DNA from: Flavobacteriales bacterium
Lineage (GTDB): Bacteria > Bacteroidota > Bacteroidia > Flavobacteriales_G > NORP312
Direction of reading: 5' to 3'
Length of the DNA stretch: 36,002 nucleotides
Assembly (NCBI GenBank): GCA_018669945.1
Contig: JABHTA010000221.1
Location: 1-36,002 of the forward strand
Shown here: piece by piece, positions 6,578 to 15,974 of the stretch
Numbering within the stretch: the first letter of the stretch is position 1
Layout of the letters: each line of letters starts with the position of its first letter
Position numbers and translations under genes: made by a program
Notes under the pieces: generated by a model
What the model was told of the DNA's origin: nothing
Seen by the model: the letters and a program-made list of their open reading frames with translations, nothing else
Databases searched by the model: none

Positions 6578-8422
6578 ATGGTTGAGACCAAAGAAGAGAA
6601 AAAGACAGTAACTATTCTGTTTGCAGGTGACTCTGGTGATGGCATGCAGTTAACGGGGTCGCAGTTTACAAACACCAACGCATTGTTTGGAAATGATGTT
6701 AGCACTTTTCCAGACTTTCCGGCAGAGATTCGTGCTCCGCAGGGAACGATTGCTGGTGTTTCGGGATTTCAGTTAAATTTTGGAAGTGTTGACGTCTTTA
6801 CACCAGGAGATAATGCAGATGTTTTGGTAGCAATGAACGCTGCTGCTCTCAAAGCAAGTCTGCTTAAGCTTAAAATCGGAGGAACGATAATCGTAAATCT
6901 ATCTGGGTTTGACAAAAAGAATTTGCGGCTTGCTGGATTTTTAAATGATGAAAATCCGTTAACCGATAGTTCGCTTGGTAAGTATCGCGTTCTCGAAATG
7001 GATGTTACAAAACTTACACGTGCATGTTTGGCTGATACTGGTATGACTGTAAAACACATTGATAGAAGTAAGAATATGTTTGTACTTGGTGTTTTGTATT
7101 GGATGTATAATCGAAAACTAGACACAACGCTCGATTTTTTCAAGGTTAAGTTTAAAGGAAAACAAGATCTAATCGATGCCAACACTAAAGTATTAACGGC
7201 AGGCTACTATTTTGGTGATACCAGCGAAATATTCACATCGCGTTACGAAGTAAAGCCAGCACCTCTTTCAAAAGGAGTCTATCGCAATATTATGGGCAAC
7301 CAGGCTACAGCAATTGGTTTAATTGCAGCAGTAAGAAAAGCTAACCTAGATTTATTTTATGGCTCGTATCCGATAACTCCGGCATCAGATATCTTACACG
7401 AACTGGCGAAACACAAGAATTTTGGGGTTAAGACATATCAAGCAGAGGATGAAATTGCGGCTATTTGCGCTGCAATTGGAGCATCATTTGGTGGGCATTT
7501 AGGAGTCACCACTTCTTCTGGTCCTGGCATTGCATTAAAAGGAGAGGCCCTAGGTTATGCTGCGATATTAGAATTGCCATTGGTCGTCATTAACGTGCAA
7601 AGAGGAGGTCCTTCAACGGGCTTGCCGACCAAGACTGAACAATCCGATTTAATGCAGGCATTATACGGAAGAAATGGTGAAGCACCAATTCCGGTAGTTG
7701 CACCGTGCACACCTTCCGATTGCTTTGATGTAATATACGAAGCTGCAAGAATTGCTGTTGAACACATGACTCCCGTCTTTTTTCTCTCGGATGGTTATAT
7801 AGCTAATGGTTCAGAACCATGGAGTTTTCCTTTAGCAAAAGATTTAGTGCCGATAAAGGTCAAAAAACTTTCTGCTGGAGGAGATGATGAAAAATACAGG
7901 CCTTATGTTCGCAACGAGAAACTAGTAAGGGATTGGGCAATTCCTGGCGTAAAAGGATTAGAGCACCGAGTAGGCGGGTTGGAAAAGGAAAATGAAACAG
8001 GGAACGTTTCTTATGACCCTGCTAACCATGAATTAATGGTTAAATTAAGAGCAAAAAAAGTAGCTAATATTTCGGATACTATTCCAGATCAGAATATCGA
8101 AATTGGTGAGGATTCAGGTAAAGTATTAGTGCTAGGATGGGGTTCAACATTTGGCGCATGTAAAACTGCTGTAACTGAGTTAGTAAAAGATGGGGTGGAA
8201 GTTTCACAGGCCCATGTGCGCTATTTAAATCCGCTTCCGAAGAACCTAGGAGATCTTATTTCTAGATTTGATAAAGTACTTGTTCCGGAAATAAATGATG
8301 GCCAGTTTGTTAAACTTATTCGAGATAAATATTTAGTGGATGCAATTCCGTTTAATAAGATAATGGGAATACCTTTTAGCTCGCAAGAGATAAAAGAAAA
8401 AGTTCTTGAAATTTTAGGGTAA
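6578..8422 (+). CDS. korA: 2-oxoacid:ferredoxin oxidoreductase, fused gamma-alpha subunit
   Basis: 614 residues. The N-terminal gamma-type domain (about 8-195) starts with FAGDSGDGMQLTGSQF. The alpha (pyrimidine-binding) domain follows with YGSYPITPASDILHELA near 260 and the Glu-bearing TYQAEDEIAAICAAIGAS, then a domain II-like C-terminus. This fused architecture is typical of the alpha subunit of 2-oxoglutarate:ferredoxin oxidoreductase in Bacteroidota. With the beta subunit next door it would convert 2-oxoglutarate and CoA to succinyl-CoA, CO2 and reduced ferredoxin. Pyruvate or another 2-oxoacid as substrate cannot be excluded from sequence alone. Its stop shares one base with the start of the beta gene (TAATG), implying coupled translation. 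Confidence 0.88.
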   Translation: MVETKEEKKTVTILFAGDSGDGMQLTGSQFTNTNALFGNDVSTFPDFPAEIRAPQGTIAGVSGFQLNFGSVDVFTPGDNADVLVAMNAAALKASLLKLKIGGTIIVNLSGFDKKNLRLAGFLNDENPLTDSSLGKYRVLEMDVTKLTRACLADTGMTVKHIDRSKNMFVLGVLYWMYNRKLDTTLDFFKVKFKGKQDLIDANTKVLTAGYYFGDTSEIFTSRYEVKPAPLSKGVYRNIMGNQATAIGLIAAVRKANLDLFYGSYPITPASDILHELAKHKNFGVKTYQAEDEIAAICAAIGASFGGHLGVTTSSGPGIALKGEALGYAAILELPLVVINVQRGGPSTGLPTKTEQSDLMQALYGRNGEAPIPVVAPCTPSDCFDVIYEAARIAVEHMTPVFFLSDGYIANGSEPWSFPLAKDLVPIKVKKLSAGGDDEKYRPYVRNEKLVRDWAIPGVKGLEHRVGGLEKENETGNVSYDPANHELMVKLRAKKVANISDTIPDQNIEIGEDSGKVLVLGWGSTFGACKTAVTELVKDGVEVSQAHVRYLNPLPKNLGDLISRFDKVLVPEINDGQFVKLIRDKYLVDAIPFNKIMGIPFSSQEIKEKVLEILG

Positions 8423-9459
8423 TGAGCATAAAAATGGAAAATGCGGAAATAAAATTATCAGGAAAAGACTTTGCGTCAGATCAAGAAGTAAAATGGTGCC
8501 CAGGTTGTGGAGATTATTCTATACTTAAGCAAGTGCAAAGCACCCTTGCAGATATTGGCGTAAAACGAGAAGATACTGTTTTTGTTTCGGGTATCGGTTG
8601 CTCATCTAGATTCCCATATTACATGAATACCTACGGCGTTCATAGTTTGCATGGCAGAGCAACTGCATTAGCAAGTGGATTAAAAACTGCGCGTCCCGAT
8701 TTAAATACTTGGATTGTGACAGGAGATGGAGATGCACTATCTATTGGAGGAAATCATTTGATCCATTTATTAAGAAGAAACTTGAATGTAAATATTTTAC
8801 TTTTTAATAATGAAATTTACGGATTAACTAAGGGTCAATATTCTCCAGCTTCTCCAAAAGGAACGATTACGAAGTCTTCCCCAATGGGTTCGTTAGATCA
8901 CTCTTTTAACCCTTTAGCTTTGTGTTTGGGAGCAGACTCAACATTTATTGCTCGCTCGATGGATCGCGACCCAAAACATTTAAGAGCTATTCTAGCAGAA
9001 GCAAACAATCATATAGGGACTTCGATGGTTGAAATTTACCAGAATTGTAATGTATTTAACGATGGTGCCTTTTTTACGTTTACAGAGAAAGCAACTAAAG
9101 GAAATACAACTCTGCAACTTGAACATGGTCAGCCATTAATCTTCGGGGATAATCGAGATTTAGGAATTAAATTAGACGGGTTTAAACCAGTAGTTGTTGC
9201 TTTAGATGAAAGTACCTCAACTGATGATCTTTGGGTTCATGATGAATCGGATCAGGTAAAGGCAGGTATCTTAACTCGATTTTTCGATATCCCATCAGCG
9301 GGAATGACTTTACCGAGGCCTTTTGGAGTGTTTTATAAAGAGAGCCGTTCTGTTTATGAAGAAGACGTTGCCATTCAAATTAATCAGGCTATAGAAATTA
9401 AAGGAGAAGGTGATTTGAATTCGCTTCTTGCAGGAGCTAATACCTGGGAGGTTATTTGA
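8422..9459 (+). CDS. korB: 2-oxoacid:ferredoxin oxidoreductase beta subunit
   Basis: 345 residues. It holds the thiamine diphosphate-binding domain: WCPGCGDY (about 26-33, with Cys residues expected to ligate the 4Fe-4S cluster), then GIGCSSRFPYYMNTYG and the TPP motif GDGDALSIGGNHLIH (about 97-111) ending in NNEIYGLTKGQYSP. With the alpha subunit it catalyses oxidative decarboxylation of a 2-oxoacid, most likely 2-oxoglutarate, and passes electrons to ferredoxin. It starts in the stop codon of the alpha gene. A second Met lies four codons in (MSIKMENAE), so the start may be at either. Its stop overlaps the stop of the convergent nadE by eight bases. Confidence 0.88.
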   Translation: MSIKMENAEIKLSGKDFASDQEVKWCPGCGDYSILKQVQSTLADIGVKREDTVFVSGIGCSSRFPYYMNTYGVHSLHGRATALASGLKTARPDLNTWIVTGDGDALSIGGNHLIHLLRRNLNVNILLFNNEIYGLTKGQYSPASPKGTITKSSPMGSLDHSFNPLALCLGADSTFIARSMDRDPKHLRAILAEANNHIGTSMVEIYQNCNVFNDGAFFTFTEKATKGNTTLQLEHGQPLIFGDNRDLGIKLDGFKPVVVALDESTSTDDLWVHDESDQVKAGILTRFFDIPSAGMTLPRPFGVFYKESRSVYEEDVAIQINQAIEIKGEGDLNSLLAGANTWEVI

Positions 9460-10228
9460 TTCGAAGAGCTTTAGGCACTATGCAAACCGGTATAGGAATC
9501 ATTTTGTGTGTATTCGCTTTATTTAGTCTTTTGTAAATAACCAGCACTTCTTTTTCTCTAGCATTTAGGTTTTTTTCGTTTTCTATGTATTTCATAGCCC
9601 ATTCAAATTCTGGGTAGGATGCACCCAATTGGTCTTCGTCTGAGCGGTCATCTCCAAAAAGACCGTCTGTAGGTTTTGCTGTTTGTATTGATTTAATAAT
9701 GTTTAGTTCTTTAGCTAAACCAAAAACTTCTGTTTTGTTAAGGTCAGCTATTGGGCTAAGATCAACACCGCCATCGCCATATTTTGTAAAAAAACCTACT
9801 CCAAAATCTTCTACTTTGTTTCCTGTTCCTACAACTAACATTTTAGTATTTCCTGCAAAGGCATAAAGCGTTGACATACGAATTCTTGCCCTTAGGTTTG
9901 CCATGGTTAAGTCATCTTGTATCTCTAATGGTAGAGTTGTTTTCCAGTTTTCGAAATTGTTAGTGAGATCAACTGTTTTTTCGGTAATGTTGTCGAAATT
10001 ACTATTCAACCAATTAATATGTTCAATAGATCGTTGCAATTGCTCTTCGGCCTGATGTATGGGCATATTTACGCATATAACGGGTTTGCCAGTCATAGCA
10101 CATAGGGTGGAGGTAACAGCAGAATCTACACCACCAGATACACCAATCACAAAACCATGGGTATGTGATTTATTACTGTAATCTTTTAGCCAATTAACAA
10201 TATGTGTAATTATTTTTTGCTGCTCCAC
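9452..10228 (-). CDS. nadE: NH3-dependent NAD+ synthetase
   Basis: 258 residues. The PP-loop motif SGGVDSA is at residues 31-37. Further motifs include VVGTGNKVEDFGVGFFTKYGD and LSPIADLNKTEVF, diagnostic of NadE. It adenylates nicotinate adenine dinucleotide and amidates it to NAD+. The length is that of the short ammonia-using form; the N-terminal glutaminase domain of the long form is absent. The start is GTG at 10228, with a stop three codons upstream and no nearer ATG. It lies 27 bases downstream of the outer-membrane protein gene and may share its transcript. nadE beside gldB-gldC is, as far as I recall, a common arrangement in Flavobacteriia. Confidence 0.93.
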   Translation of the reverse strand: MEQQKIITHIVNWLKDYSNKSHTHGFVIGVSGGVDSAVTSTLCAMTGKPVICVNMPIHQAEEQLQRSIEHINWLNSNFDNITEKTVDLTNNFENWKTTLPLEIQDDLTMANLRARIRMSTLYAFAGNTKMLVVGTGNKVEDFGVGFFTKYGDGGVDLSPIADLNKTEVFGLAKELNIIKSIQTAKPTDGLFGDDRSDEDQLGASYPEFEWAMKYIENEKNLNAREKEVLVIYKRLNKANTHKMIPIPVCIVPKALRIK

Positions 10229-10255
10229 GTAACTTTAATTACTCTTCATTAATCG

Positions 10256-11059
10256 TTAAAACTTGATCCCAACTTTTAACCCTACAAAGTTAGAAATCGC
10301 TTTCCGACTGGGCTCATCAACAGTCTTTGGTACTCCATTTTCGTCTAAAACTATCGAATTACTGCTGTCGTCATACTCGTACACTTTGGGATTGTTTTTC
10401 CCCCAAGCAAAGGTGTTAGTAAAGCCATTGTTGTACGTCAAGCCAACTGCTATAGAGGTATTTCCTGATAAGTTATATTCCACGCCAGCACCAATTACAA
10501 GAGGAAATCTAAATAAATATGCAGACGACCCCATGTCGCTATCTTCAGTTGTCGTACTTACTGGAGTATTGAATTCATCGATGTATGTAAACTTATTGTC
10601 TTGTCTTGCTTTGTATTTGATGCCAATGCTAGATCCTACTTCACCATAATAGGTTAGGTAGCCAATTTCATTAGTTTTCAGTTTTAGCATTATTGGAATA
10701 TCGATATAGCTTAGCTTGTATTTAGAGGTGCTCGTTCCAGTGTAATGAACCGTATCAGCTGGTGAATAAACATCGGGGTATTCAATTTTACCTGAATGGT
10801 AAAGCACTCCGGCCCCTGTAACAAATGCGTAGTTGTTGCTTCCGAAAAGTGCTAAATCGAATGCAACTCCAGCGCAATAACCCAAACCGACACCTTTTCT
10901 AGTATGTCCATATTTGCCATCAATATCAGGTTTTAGCCATGATGTGTTGCCTGTTCCGTATATTCCAATTGCTACTTTTTTTACCTCTTGTGCATTAGAT
11001 ATAATAGCCATTAATAATACAGTGGCGGTTGTAAATAGTACTTTGTTTATAATTTTCAT
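10256..11059 (-). CDS. Outer-membrane beta-barrel protein (PorT-like class)
   Basis: 267 residues with a signal peptide (MKIINKVLFTTATVLLMAIISNAQ, cut after about residue 23). The body alternates short beta strands and Gly/Asn/Asp turns, including TYYGEVGSSIGIKYKARQ, RFPLVIGAGVEYNLSG and SNFVGLKVGIKF. It ends in a C-terminal Phe, typical of proteins inserted by the BAM machinery. It resembles the outer-membrane beta-barrel (PorT family-like) proteins frequent in Bacteroidota; no specific cargo or ligand is suggested. It is divergent from gldB across a 67-base gap. Confidence 0.75.
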   Translation of the reverse strand: MKIINKVLFTTATVLLMAIISNAQEVKKVAIGIYGTGNTSWLKPDIDGKYGHTRKGVGLGYCAGVAFDLALFGSNNYAFVTGAGVLYHSGKIEYPDVYSPADTVHYTGTSTSKYKLSYIDIPIMLKLKTNEIGYLTYYGEVGSSIGIKYKARQDNKFTYIDEFNTPVSTTTEDSDMGSSAYLFRFPLVIGAGVEYNLSGNTSIAVGLTYNNGFTNTFAWGKNNPKVYEYDDSSNSIVLDENGVPKTVDEPSRKAISNFVGLKVGIKF

Positions 11060-11069
11060 ACCAATATAA

Positions 11070-11098
11070 TTTGTTGGTTTATGCTATTAATACATTTG
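11070..11098 (+). promoter_or_regulatory. Candidate promoter for gldB-gldC
   Basis: TTTG at 11070-11073, a 17-base spacer, and TACATTTG at 11091-11098 form a near-consensus Bacteroidota promoter 28 bases upstream of the gldB ATG. Confidence 0.5.
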
Positions 11099-11126
11099 AA
11101 CATTCAATAGTACTCAAAATTCAAGC

Positions 11127-12140
11127 ATGCGTTTTTTAAAGTCAATCGTATTTATCCTCATCTCATTGTTATTAATTACGTGCGATAGCGATAGGCTTGA
11201 TGTTAACGTCTCAGACATTGATGTTAGTATTTCTTTTGATCGGTTTGATAAAGAACTAGAAGCGGCCAACCAATCAAATATGGCAACAGAAGTGGAAAGG
11301 TTACATGGTAAATATGGTTTGTTTTTTGAGGAATATGTTAATTCAGTAATTAATACAGGGGGTCCAAATCCTGAAGTTGTGGCGAGTAATCTCATAGGGT
11401 TTTTGGAGGATGCAAACATTAGGGAGTTGCATCACAGAACATTTGATGAGTTTACTGAAACGAAAGAGATAGAAGAGGAGCTAAAAATTGCTTTCAAATA
11501 CTATAATTATCATTTTCCTAAAAAGGTTGTTCCAAAGATTGTAACGTTTATCTCCGGGTTTAACTATGCTATTATTGCAATGGATAGCACGTTGGGTTTA
11601 GGCTTAGATATGTATCTAGGGGCCAACTGTGAGTACTACCCAGCATTAGGAATTCCTAAGTATAAATCAAATATTATGACAAAAGATCATTTAGTAGTTG
11701 ATGCTCTAAAAGGTTGGTCGATGAGCGAATTTTCTAATGAAAGTAAGGAAAAAGATTTGCTGTCAGAAATGATTTATGAAGGTAAAATCATGTATTTGAT
11801 GGATGCTTTCTATCCAGCAAAAAGTGATACAATAAAAATTGGCTTTTCCTCAGAGCAATTGCTTTGGTGCGACCATGATGAATTTAATTTGTGGTCGCAT
11901 TTAGTCCAAAATAAGTTGTTGTTTTCAAAGAATCAATCTGATATTGTTCAGTTTACTGGAGAAGGTCCATTTACGAGAGGTTTCGACAAAGTTTCGCCTG
12001 CGCGGACTGGTGTATGGCTAGGTTGGCAAATTATAAGATCTTATATGAACAAACATCCCGAAGTTTCATTAGCAAAGTTAATGGAGGGTAATGATGCACA
12101 AGCAATTCTTCGTGATTCGGGATATAATCCAAAATTATAA
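11127..12140 (+). CDS. gldB: Gliding motility lipoprotein GldB
   Basis: 337 residues. The lipoprotein signal peptide (MRFLKSIVFILISLLLITC) ends in the lipobox LITC, placing the lipidated cysteine at residue 19. The mature part shows the GldB-type features: an early SFDRFDKELE segment, GLGLDMYLGANCEYYP mid-protein, and ARTGVWLGWQIIRSYMNKHPE toward the end. GldB is one of the Gld proteins needed for gliding in Flavobacterium johnsoniae; its exact function is not known. The pairing with gldC immediately downstream confirms the call. It ends one base before the gldC start. Confidence 0.9.
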   Translation: MRFLKSIVFILISLLLITCDSDRLDVNVSDIDVSISFDRFDKELEAANQSNMATEVERLHGKYGLFFEEYVNSVINTGGPNPEVVASNLIGFLEDANIRELHHRTFDEFTETKEIEEELKIAFKYYNYHFPKKVVPKIVTFISGFNYAIIAMDSTLGLGLDMYLGANCEYYPALGIPKYKSNIMTKDHLVVDALKGWSMSEFSNESKEKDLLSEMIYEGKIMYLMDAFYPAKSDTIKIGFSSEQLLWCDHDEFNLWSHLVQNKLLFSKNQSDIVQFTGEGPFTRGFDKVSPARTGVWLGWQIIRSYMNKHPEVSLAKLMEGNDAQAILRDSGYNPKL

Positions 12141-12141
12141 C

Positions 12142-12477
12142 ATGAGTAAATCATCAGATATAAATTTTAAAGTTCAGCTTGATGAGAATCAGGTTCCAGA
12201 AAAAATAGATTGGACAGCATCAGATGCAGGCGAGGAAAGTTCTTGTAAAGCCATGCTAGTATCGCTTTGGGACGAAAAGGAAAATAATACGTTGCGTATA
12301 GATTTGTGGACGAAGGAAATGACGGTTGATGATATGAAAAAATTCTTTCATCAGTCGATAATGACAATGGCTGATACCTTTGAAAGAGCAACAAATGAAA
12401 CTGAAATGGCTACAGAAATGAAAGAATTTGGGACAGATTTTGCTGAAAAAATGGGATTAATTGGGCCTGTGAATTAG
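12142..12477 (+). CDS. gldC: Gliding motility protein GldC
   Basis: 111 residues from ATG at 12142 (MSKSSDINFKVQLDEN). A small soluble acidic protein with no signal peptide. It contains IDWTASDAGEES, LVSLWDEKENNTLRIDLWTKEM and VDDMKKFFHQ, which I recognise as the GldC family. gldC follows gldB in gliding flavobacteria and its loss gives a mild motility defect there; the biochemical role is unknown. An upstream in-frame ATG at 12091 would overlap gldB by 50 bases and is not favoured. Confidence 0.9.
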   Translation: MSKSSDINFKVQLDENQVPEKIDWTASDAGEESSCKAMLVSLWDEKENNTLRIDLWTKEMTVDDMKKFFHQSIMTMADTFERATNETEMATEMKEFGTDFAEKMGLIGPVN

Positions 12478-12541
12478 TGATTTAAGCTTATTTTAAGAAT
12501 ACATATTTATCAAGTGTGAAACTAAAATTGTATCAATTTTG

Positions 12542-12549
12542 TATATTTG
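12542..12549 (+). promoter_or_regulatory. Candidate -7 element for the T9SS-secreted protein gene
   Basis: TATATTTG matches TAnnTTTG, 13 bases upstream of the ATG at 12563. It lies inside the longer open frame that begins at TTG 12539 and so argues for the later start. Confidence 0.45.
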
Positions 12550-12562
12550 TATTGTGTGTAAA

Positions 12563-14362
12563 ATGCAGTTTTTAAAGCAGTTTATTTCTATTATAGTTAT
12601 TAGTGTATTGAGTACTTGTTTATCCGCGCAAGTTACTTTTTATAATAACGCTACAGTTTCCGTTATGCCGGGAGCTATTATGCAAATAAATGGAAATGTT
12701 GAACTTAATGGAAGTGGCTCCCCCGGTTTAATTAGTTCTTTTTTTGATAATAATGGTGACGTCACCGTCTCTAATAGCATAAACAATGGAGATCTTTTAA
12801 TTGATGATGCAGGTAATGCAGCCGTTTACATTGGGGGTGGCACAACACATATAGAAGGTGACTGGATCAATAAAGGAACTTTTATTGCTCAGTCAAGTAC
12901 TATTGAATTAACAGGGTCTAATCAGTTAATAACAGGAGATCAATTAACTATTTTTAATAATCTAACATTATTAGGTACAGGAGTAAAGACTCAAACAATT
13001 GACGTATTTATAAATTCAAAATTATCTCTTAACGATAGAGAATTAGCTACCGATAGCTTTACAATGTATGTATTAAATCCGGACACATCAGCGGTGACAA
13101 ATAATACAAACACCGTGGACACAGGATTTGTTAGTAGTTTGTCAACTGGTTCATTGTGGTGGCAAACCGAGCAAGCTGGCAAGTATCACTTCCCTTTGGG
13201 TTCAGCATTAAATAACTTTAAATATAGACCCATAGAGATTGAGATAACTGTGCCAGGAATTAACGCATTTTCTGCGCGACTTGTTAACAATTCAGCGACT
13301 ATCGATAGCTACGATGTTTTAAATTTATCAGATTCCATGTGTGAAATTAATCCTAACTATTATCACGACATACACAGAACGGCAGGTAGTTCGCCGATTA
13401 ACCTTACTATGTTTTATAAAGTAATTGATGGCGCTTTTGATGCGATAGGAATTTGGGGAACACCTGAAGCAATCTTATGGAATAAGACCGGTAGCGCGAC
13501 AGCATCTAATGCTGGAAATTTTGAATCGCTTTCAATTTCTAATTGGATTAATTTTAGTGAATTTCCTTTTGCTCTTGGTAAAAAATCTCCTGAAGGACCG
13601 ATCTTATCGGGTTTGTCTGATGCTTGCACTTCTCAATCATCAAGCTATTCATTAACTTCAAATAATTCGAATTCTGGTAATTTTAATTGGTTTGTAACTG
13701 CTTCAGATGCTATATTAAATCCTCAATTGCAGGGTACAGATGAAATGGAAATCATTTGGGGAAATATTGAGGGAGAAGTTTATGCGACTGAAACATATCC
13801 AAACGGATGTGTTTCACTGCCATCTAATTCGATTTCTGTTAAAGTATTTCAAGGTCCCATAGCGGCATTTACTTCGGTAGTAAATAATCCTCAACTCGAT
13901 ATCGTTGATTTCACTGATGCTAGCTCTCCTTCCTTCGGTTGGGAGTGGGATTTTGGTGATGAAAACATTTCATCTTCTCAAAATCCTAGGCATGAATATG
14001 ATGAAATAGGCACTTATACGGTTATGTTGATAGCTTCTGATGAAAACGGTTGTGTAGATACGGTTTACAATGAGGTAACCATTAATGAAGGTGTTATTCT
14101 GCCAATCGTATTCTCACCTAATAGTGATGGATTAAATGATGTATTTGTTGCCGCTAATGCAGGTGTTGGTCAATATGATTTACAGATATACAATAGATGG
14201 GGAGAGTTAATATTTGAAACTACGCATTCCAAAGGCGAGTGGTCTGGTTATACGTTTGGTGGGCAACCATGTGCTGCGGGAACATATTTTTATGTGCTAA
14301 CCGCTTCAGGTGTTTCGGGTGAAGATTATAGTCGCAATGGTCATGTTACCCTGTTAAGGTAG
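12563..14362 (+). CDS. Secreted PKD-domain protein with type IX secretion type B C-terminal domain
   Basis: 599 residues from ATG 12563. The signal peptide (MQFLKQFISIIVISVLSTCL) is cut after SAQ near residue 23. The N-terminal part has beta-helix-like short repeats rich in Asn/Gly (IMQINGNVELNGSG). A PKD domain spans about 432-509 (FGWEWDFGDENIS, YTVMLIASDENGC). The last ~88 residues form a gliding motility-associated (type B) C-terminal sorting domain: LPIVFSPNSDGLND, LQIYNRWGELIFET, AAGTYFYVLTA. Such domains route proteins through the type IX secretion system to the cell surface. The passenger function is unknown; adhesin is a guess. The frame opens earlier at TTG 12539, but that would place eight residues before the signal peptide. 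Confidence 0.88.
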   Translation: MQFLKQFISIIVISVLSTCLSAQVTFYNNATVSVMPGAIMQINGNVELNGSGSPGLISSFFDNNGDVTVSNSINNGDLLIDDAGNAAVYIGGGTTHIEGDWINKGTFIAQSSTIELTGSNQLITGDQLTIFNNLTLLGTGVKTQTIDVFINSKLSLNDRELATDSFTMYVLNPDTSAVTNNTNTVDTGFVSSLSTGSLWWQTEQAGKYHFPLGSALNNFKYRPIEIEITVPGINAFSARLVNNSATIDSYDVLNLSDSMCEINPNYYHDIHRTAGSSPINLTMFYKVIDGAFDAIGIWGTPEAILWNKTGSATASNAGNFESLSISNWINFSEFPFALGKKSPEGPILSGLSDACTSQSSSYSLTSNNSNSGNFNWFVTASDAILNPQLQGTDEMEIIWGNIEGEVYATETYPNGCVSLPSNSISVKVFQGPIAAFTSVVNNPQLDIVDFTDASSPSFGWEWDFGDENISSSQNPRHEYDEIGTYTVMLIASDENGCVDTVYNEVTINEGVILPIVFSPNSDGLNDVFVAANAGVGQYDLQIYNRWGELIFETTHSKGEWSGYTFGGQPCAAGTYFYVLTASGVSGEDYSRNGHVTLLR

Positions 14363-14959
14363 TTGAAACAAGCTGTTAGTTTCTTCAATATAGTTTAGAA
14401 TTTCTTCCGCTCCAATTCTGTGAGAAGAAGAGGTGTAAAATGTTTTAGGTAATGTCTCCCAGTCTTGCAGTAAACGATTTTTATATACCTCCATATTCTT
14501 ACTGAAATTATTATCTGTCAACTTGTCTATTTTTGTGAAAACAACGGCAAATGGAATTTGGTTAACGGCTAACCATTCCATAAATTCTAAATCTATTTTT
14601 TGTGGACTGTGTCTTGAATCAATTAAGACAAATAGACTCATTAGGTTTATTCTGCCTAGTAGATAGGAATTTGTAAAACCAACCCATTTGTCTTTATCTT
14701 TTTTTGAGACTTTCGCGAAACCGTATCCCGGTAGGTCAACCATAAACCATTCTTCATTAATCGTAAAGTGATTAATAAGTTGCGTTTTTCCAGGCCGGCT
14801 AGAAATTTTGGCCAACGCCTTTTTGTTGGTCATCATATTGATTAATGAAGATTTCCCAACGTTAGACCTTCCTATAAAAGCGTATTCCGGTTTGTCTGGT
14901 TTAGGGCATTTGTCAGCCTCTGCACTGCTTTTTAGAAATGTGGCGGTGGTTATTTTCAT
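14354..14959 (-). CDS. engB: Ribosome biogenesis GTP-binding protein EngB/YsxC
   Basis: 201 residues. Translational GTPase-like motifs are in order: G1 GRSNVGKSS (30-38), the switch I region around RPGKTQLINHF with its Thr, G3 DLPGYG (75-80), and G4 TKID near 141. This is the YihA/EngB family, needed for assembly of the large ribosomal subunit. Length and the GYGFAKVSKKDKDKW segment are typical. It lies downstream of the alpha/beta hydrolase on the minus strand (40-base gap). Its stop overlaps that of the T9SS protein by nine bases. Confidence 0.95.
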   Translation of the reverse strand: MKITTATFLKSSAEADKCPKPDKPEYAFIGRSNVGKSSLINMMTNKKALAKISSRPGKTQLINHFTINEEWFMVDLPGYGFAKVSKKDKDKWVGFTNSYLLGRINLMSLFVLIDSRHSPQKIDLEFMEWLAVNQIPFAVVFTKIDKLTDNNFSKNMEVYKNRLLQDWETLPKTFYTSSSHRIGAEEILNYIEETNSLFQLP

Positions 14960-14999
14960 TTAAACATCCTATATAAATAAGCAAGAAGATAGTAATCGA

Positions 15000-15761
15000 T
15001 TAAGGGTGTTGTTTGTTTAGCCAGGTATTATATAGGGTATTGAATTCCTGAGGCTGCTCCATCATCGGTGCGTGGCCACATTCGTCTATCCAAAATAAAT
15101 CTGCTTTTGGTAGAAGTTCTTTAAATTCTTCAGCTACTTCAGGAGGGGTAATTGTGTCATTTTTCCCCCAAATTAAGCATACAGGAATGTTTAACGCAGG
15201 TAAATCTTTTGCAACGTTGTGTCTTATTGCTGATTTAGCGAGCGCTAAAGTTCGTAGCGCACTTGCTCTGTCATTTACAATCTCATAACACTCATCAACT
15301 AATTCTTTCGTGGCATGTTTTGGGTCAAAAAATGTTAGCCCAACTTTCTCTTTAATATATTCGTAATCTTCTCTTCTTGGGAAAGATCCGCCCATGGCGT
15401 TTTCATATAACCCAGAGCTGCCGGTAAGAGTCAATGAGTTTACGGAGCTTAAGTGCTTCGTAGTGTAAACTAAACCAACATGACCCCCTAAGGAATTACC
15501 TAGTAGGTTGACTTTTTCATACCCTTTAAATTCAATAAAGTCATGGATAAATTTCGTTAAATTTTTAACATTTGTGTTAATTACTGGAAGCTCATAAATC
15601 GGCATCATTGGAATAACAACCGTATAGTTTGAGCAGAAATGTTCAACAACATCTTTGAAATTACTTAGCGCACCAAACAATCCGTGAAGTACGACAATCA
15701 CTGGTCCTGTGCCTTTCTCTAGGTATTTAAACCCTCCTTCTTCTTTGATTTTTAATTCCAT
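15000..15761 (-). CDS. Alpha/beta-fold hydrolase
   Basis: 253 residues. The alpha/beta hydrolase fold shows the oxyanion motif HGLFG (26-30) and a nucleophile elbow GNSLGG with Ser90. The Asp of WGKNDTITP (Asp202) and the His of ECGHAP (His230) complete the triad. No signal peptide is visible, so it is cytosolic. The fold is shared by esterases, meta-cleavage hydrolases and acyl-transfer enzymes, and the substrate cannot be told from this sequence. It is divergent from mraZ across 286 bases and probably cotranscribed with engB. Confidence 0.85.
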   Translation of the reverse strand: MELKIKEEGGFKYLEKGTGPVIVVLHGLFGALSNFKDVVEHFCSNYTVVIPMMPIYELPVINTNVKNLTKFIHDFIEFKGYEKVNLLGNSLGGHVGLVYTTKHLSSVNSLTLTGSSGLYENAMGGSFPRREDYEYIKEKVGLTFFDPKHATKELVDECYEIVNDRASALRTLALAKSAIRHNVAKDLPALNIPVCLIWGKNDTITPPEVAEEFKELLPKADLFWIDECGHAPMMEQPQEFNTLYNTWLNKQHP

Positions 15762-15781
15762 TAACTAACTAACAAGTGCGC

Positions 15782-15789
15782 CAAATTTA
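15782..15789 (-). promoter_or_regulatory. Candidate -7 element for the hydrolase-engB pair
   Basis: Minus-strand TAAATTTG, an exact TAnnTTTG match, 20 bases upstream of the hydrolase ATG at 15761. The -33 region is not clear. Confidence 0.4.
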
Positions 15790-15974
15790 GTTAAAAAAGT
15801 ATTATGAAAACACGCATTAAGGTGAACCGACTTTGAACAGGCACTTGTTTAAAACGAAGTTAATAACTCCCACTTTTTTCTATTTCTTATTTAAACTATC
15901 TATTCCTTACTACTACTCGTTTTATTTGGTTTTCTGAAACCTTTAAAATCATCATTCGTTAAAAAGTTTTCAAC

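Noticed and set aside
12091-12141. Earlier start for gldC
   Set aside because: It would overlap gldB by 50 bases and add a tail not expected in GldC; the ATG at 12142 follows the gldB stop directly.
12539-12562. TTG start for the T9SS protein
   Set aside because: It would put eight extra residues before a good signal peptide and overlap the TATATTTG promoter element.
15771-15849. Inverted repeat AACAAGTGC ... GCACTTGTT in the hydrolase-mraZ gap
   Set aside because: The nine-base arms are 61 bases apart, with no U-tract and no link to the promoter elements; it could be chance.
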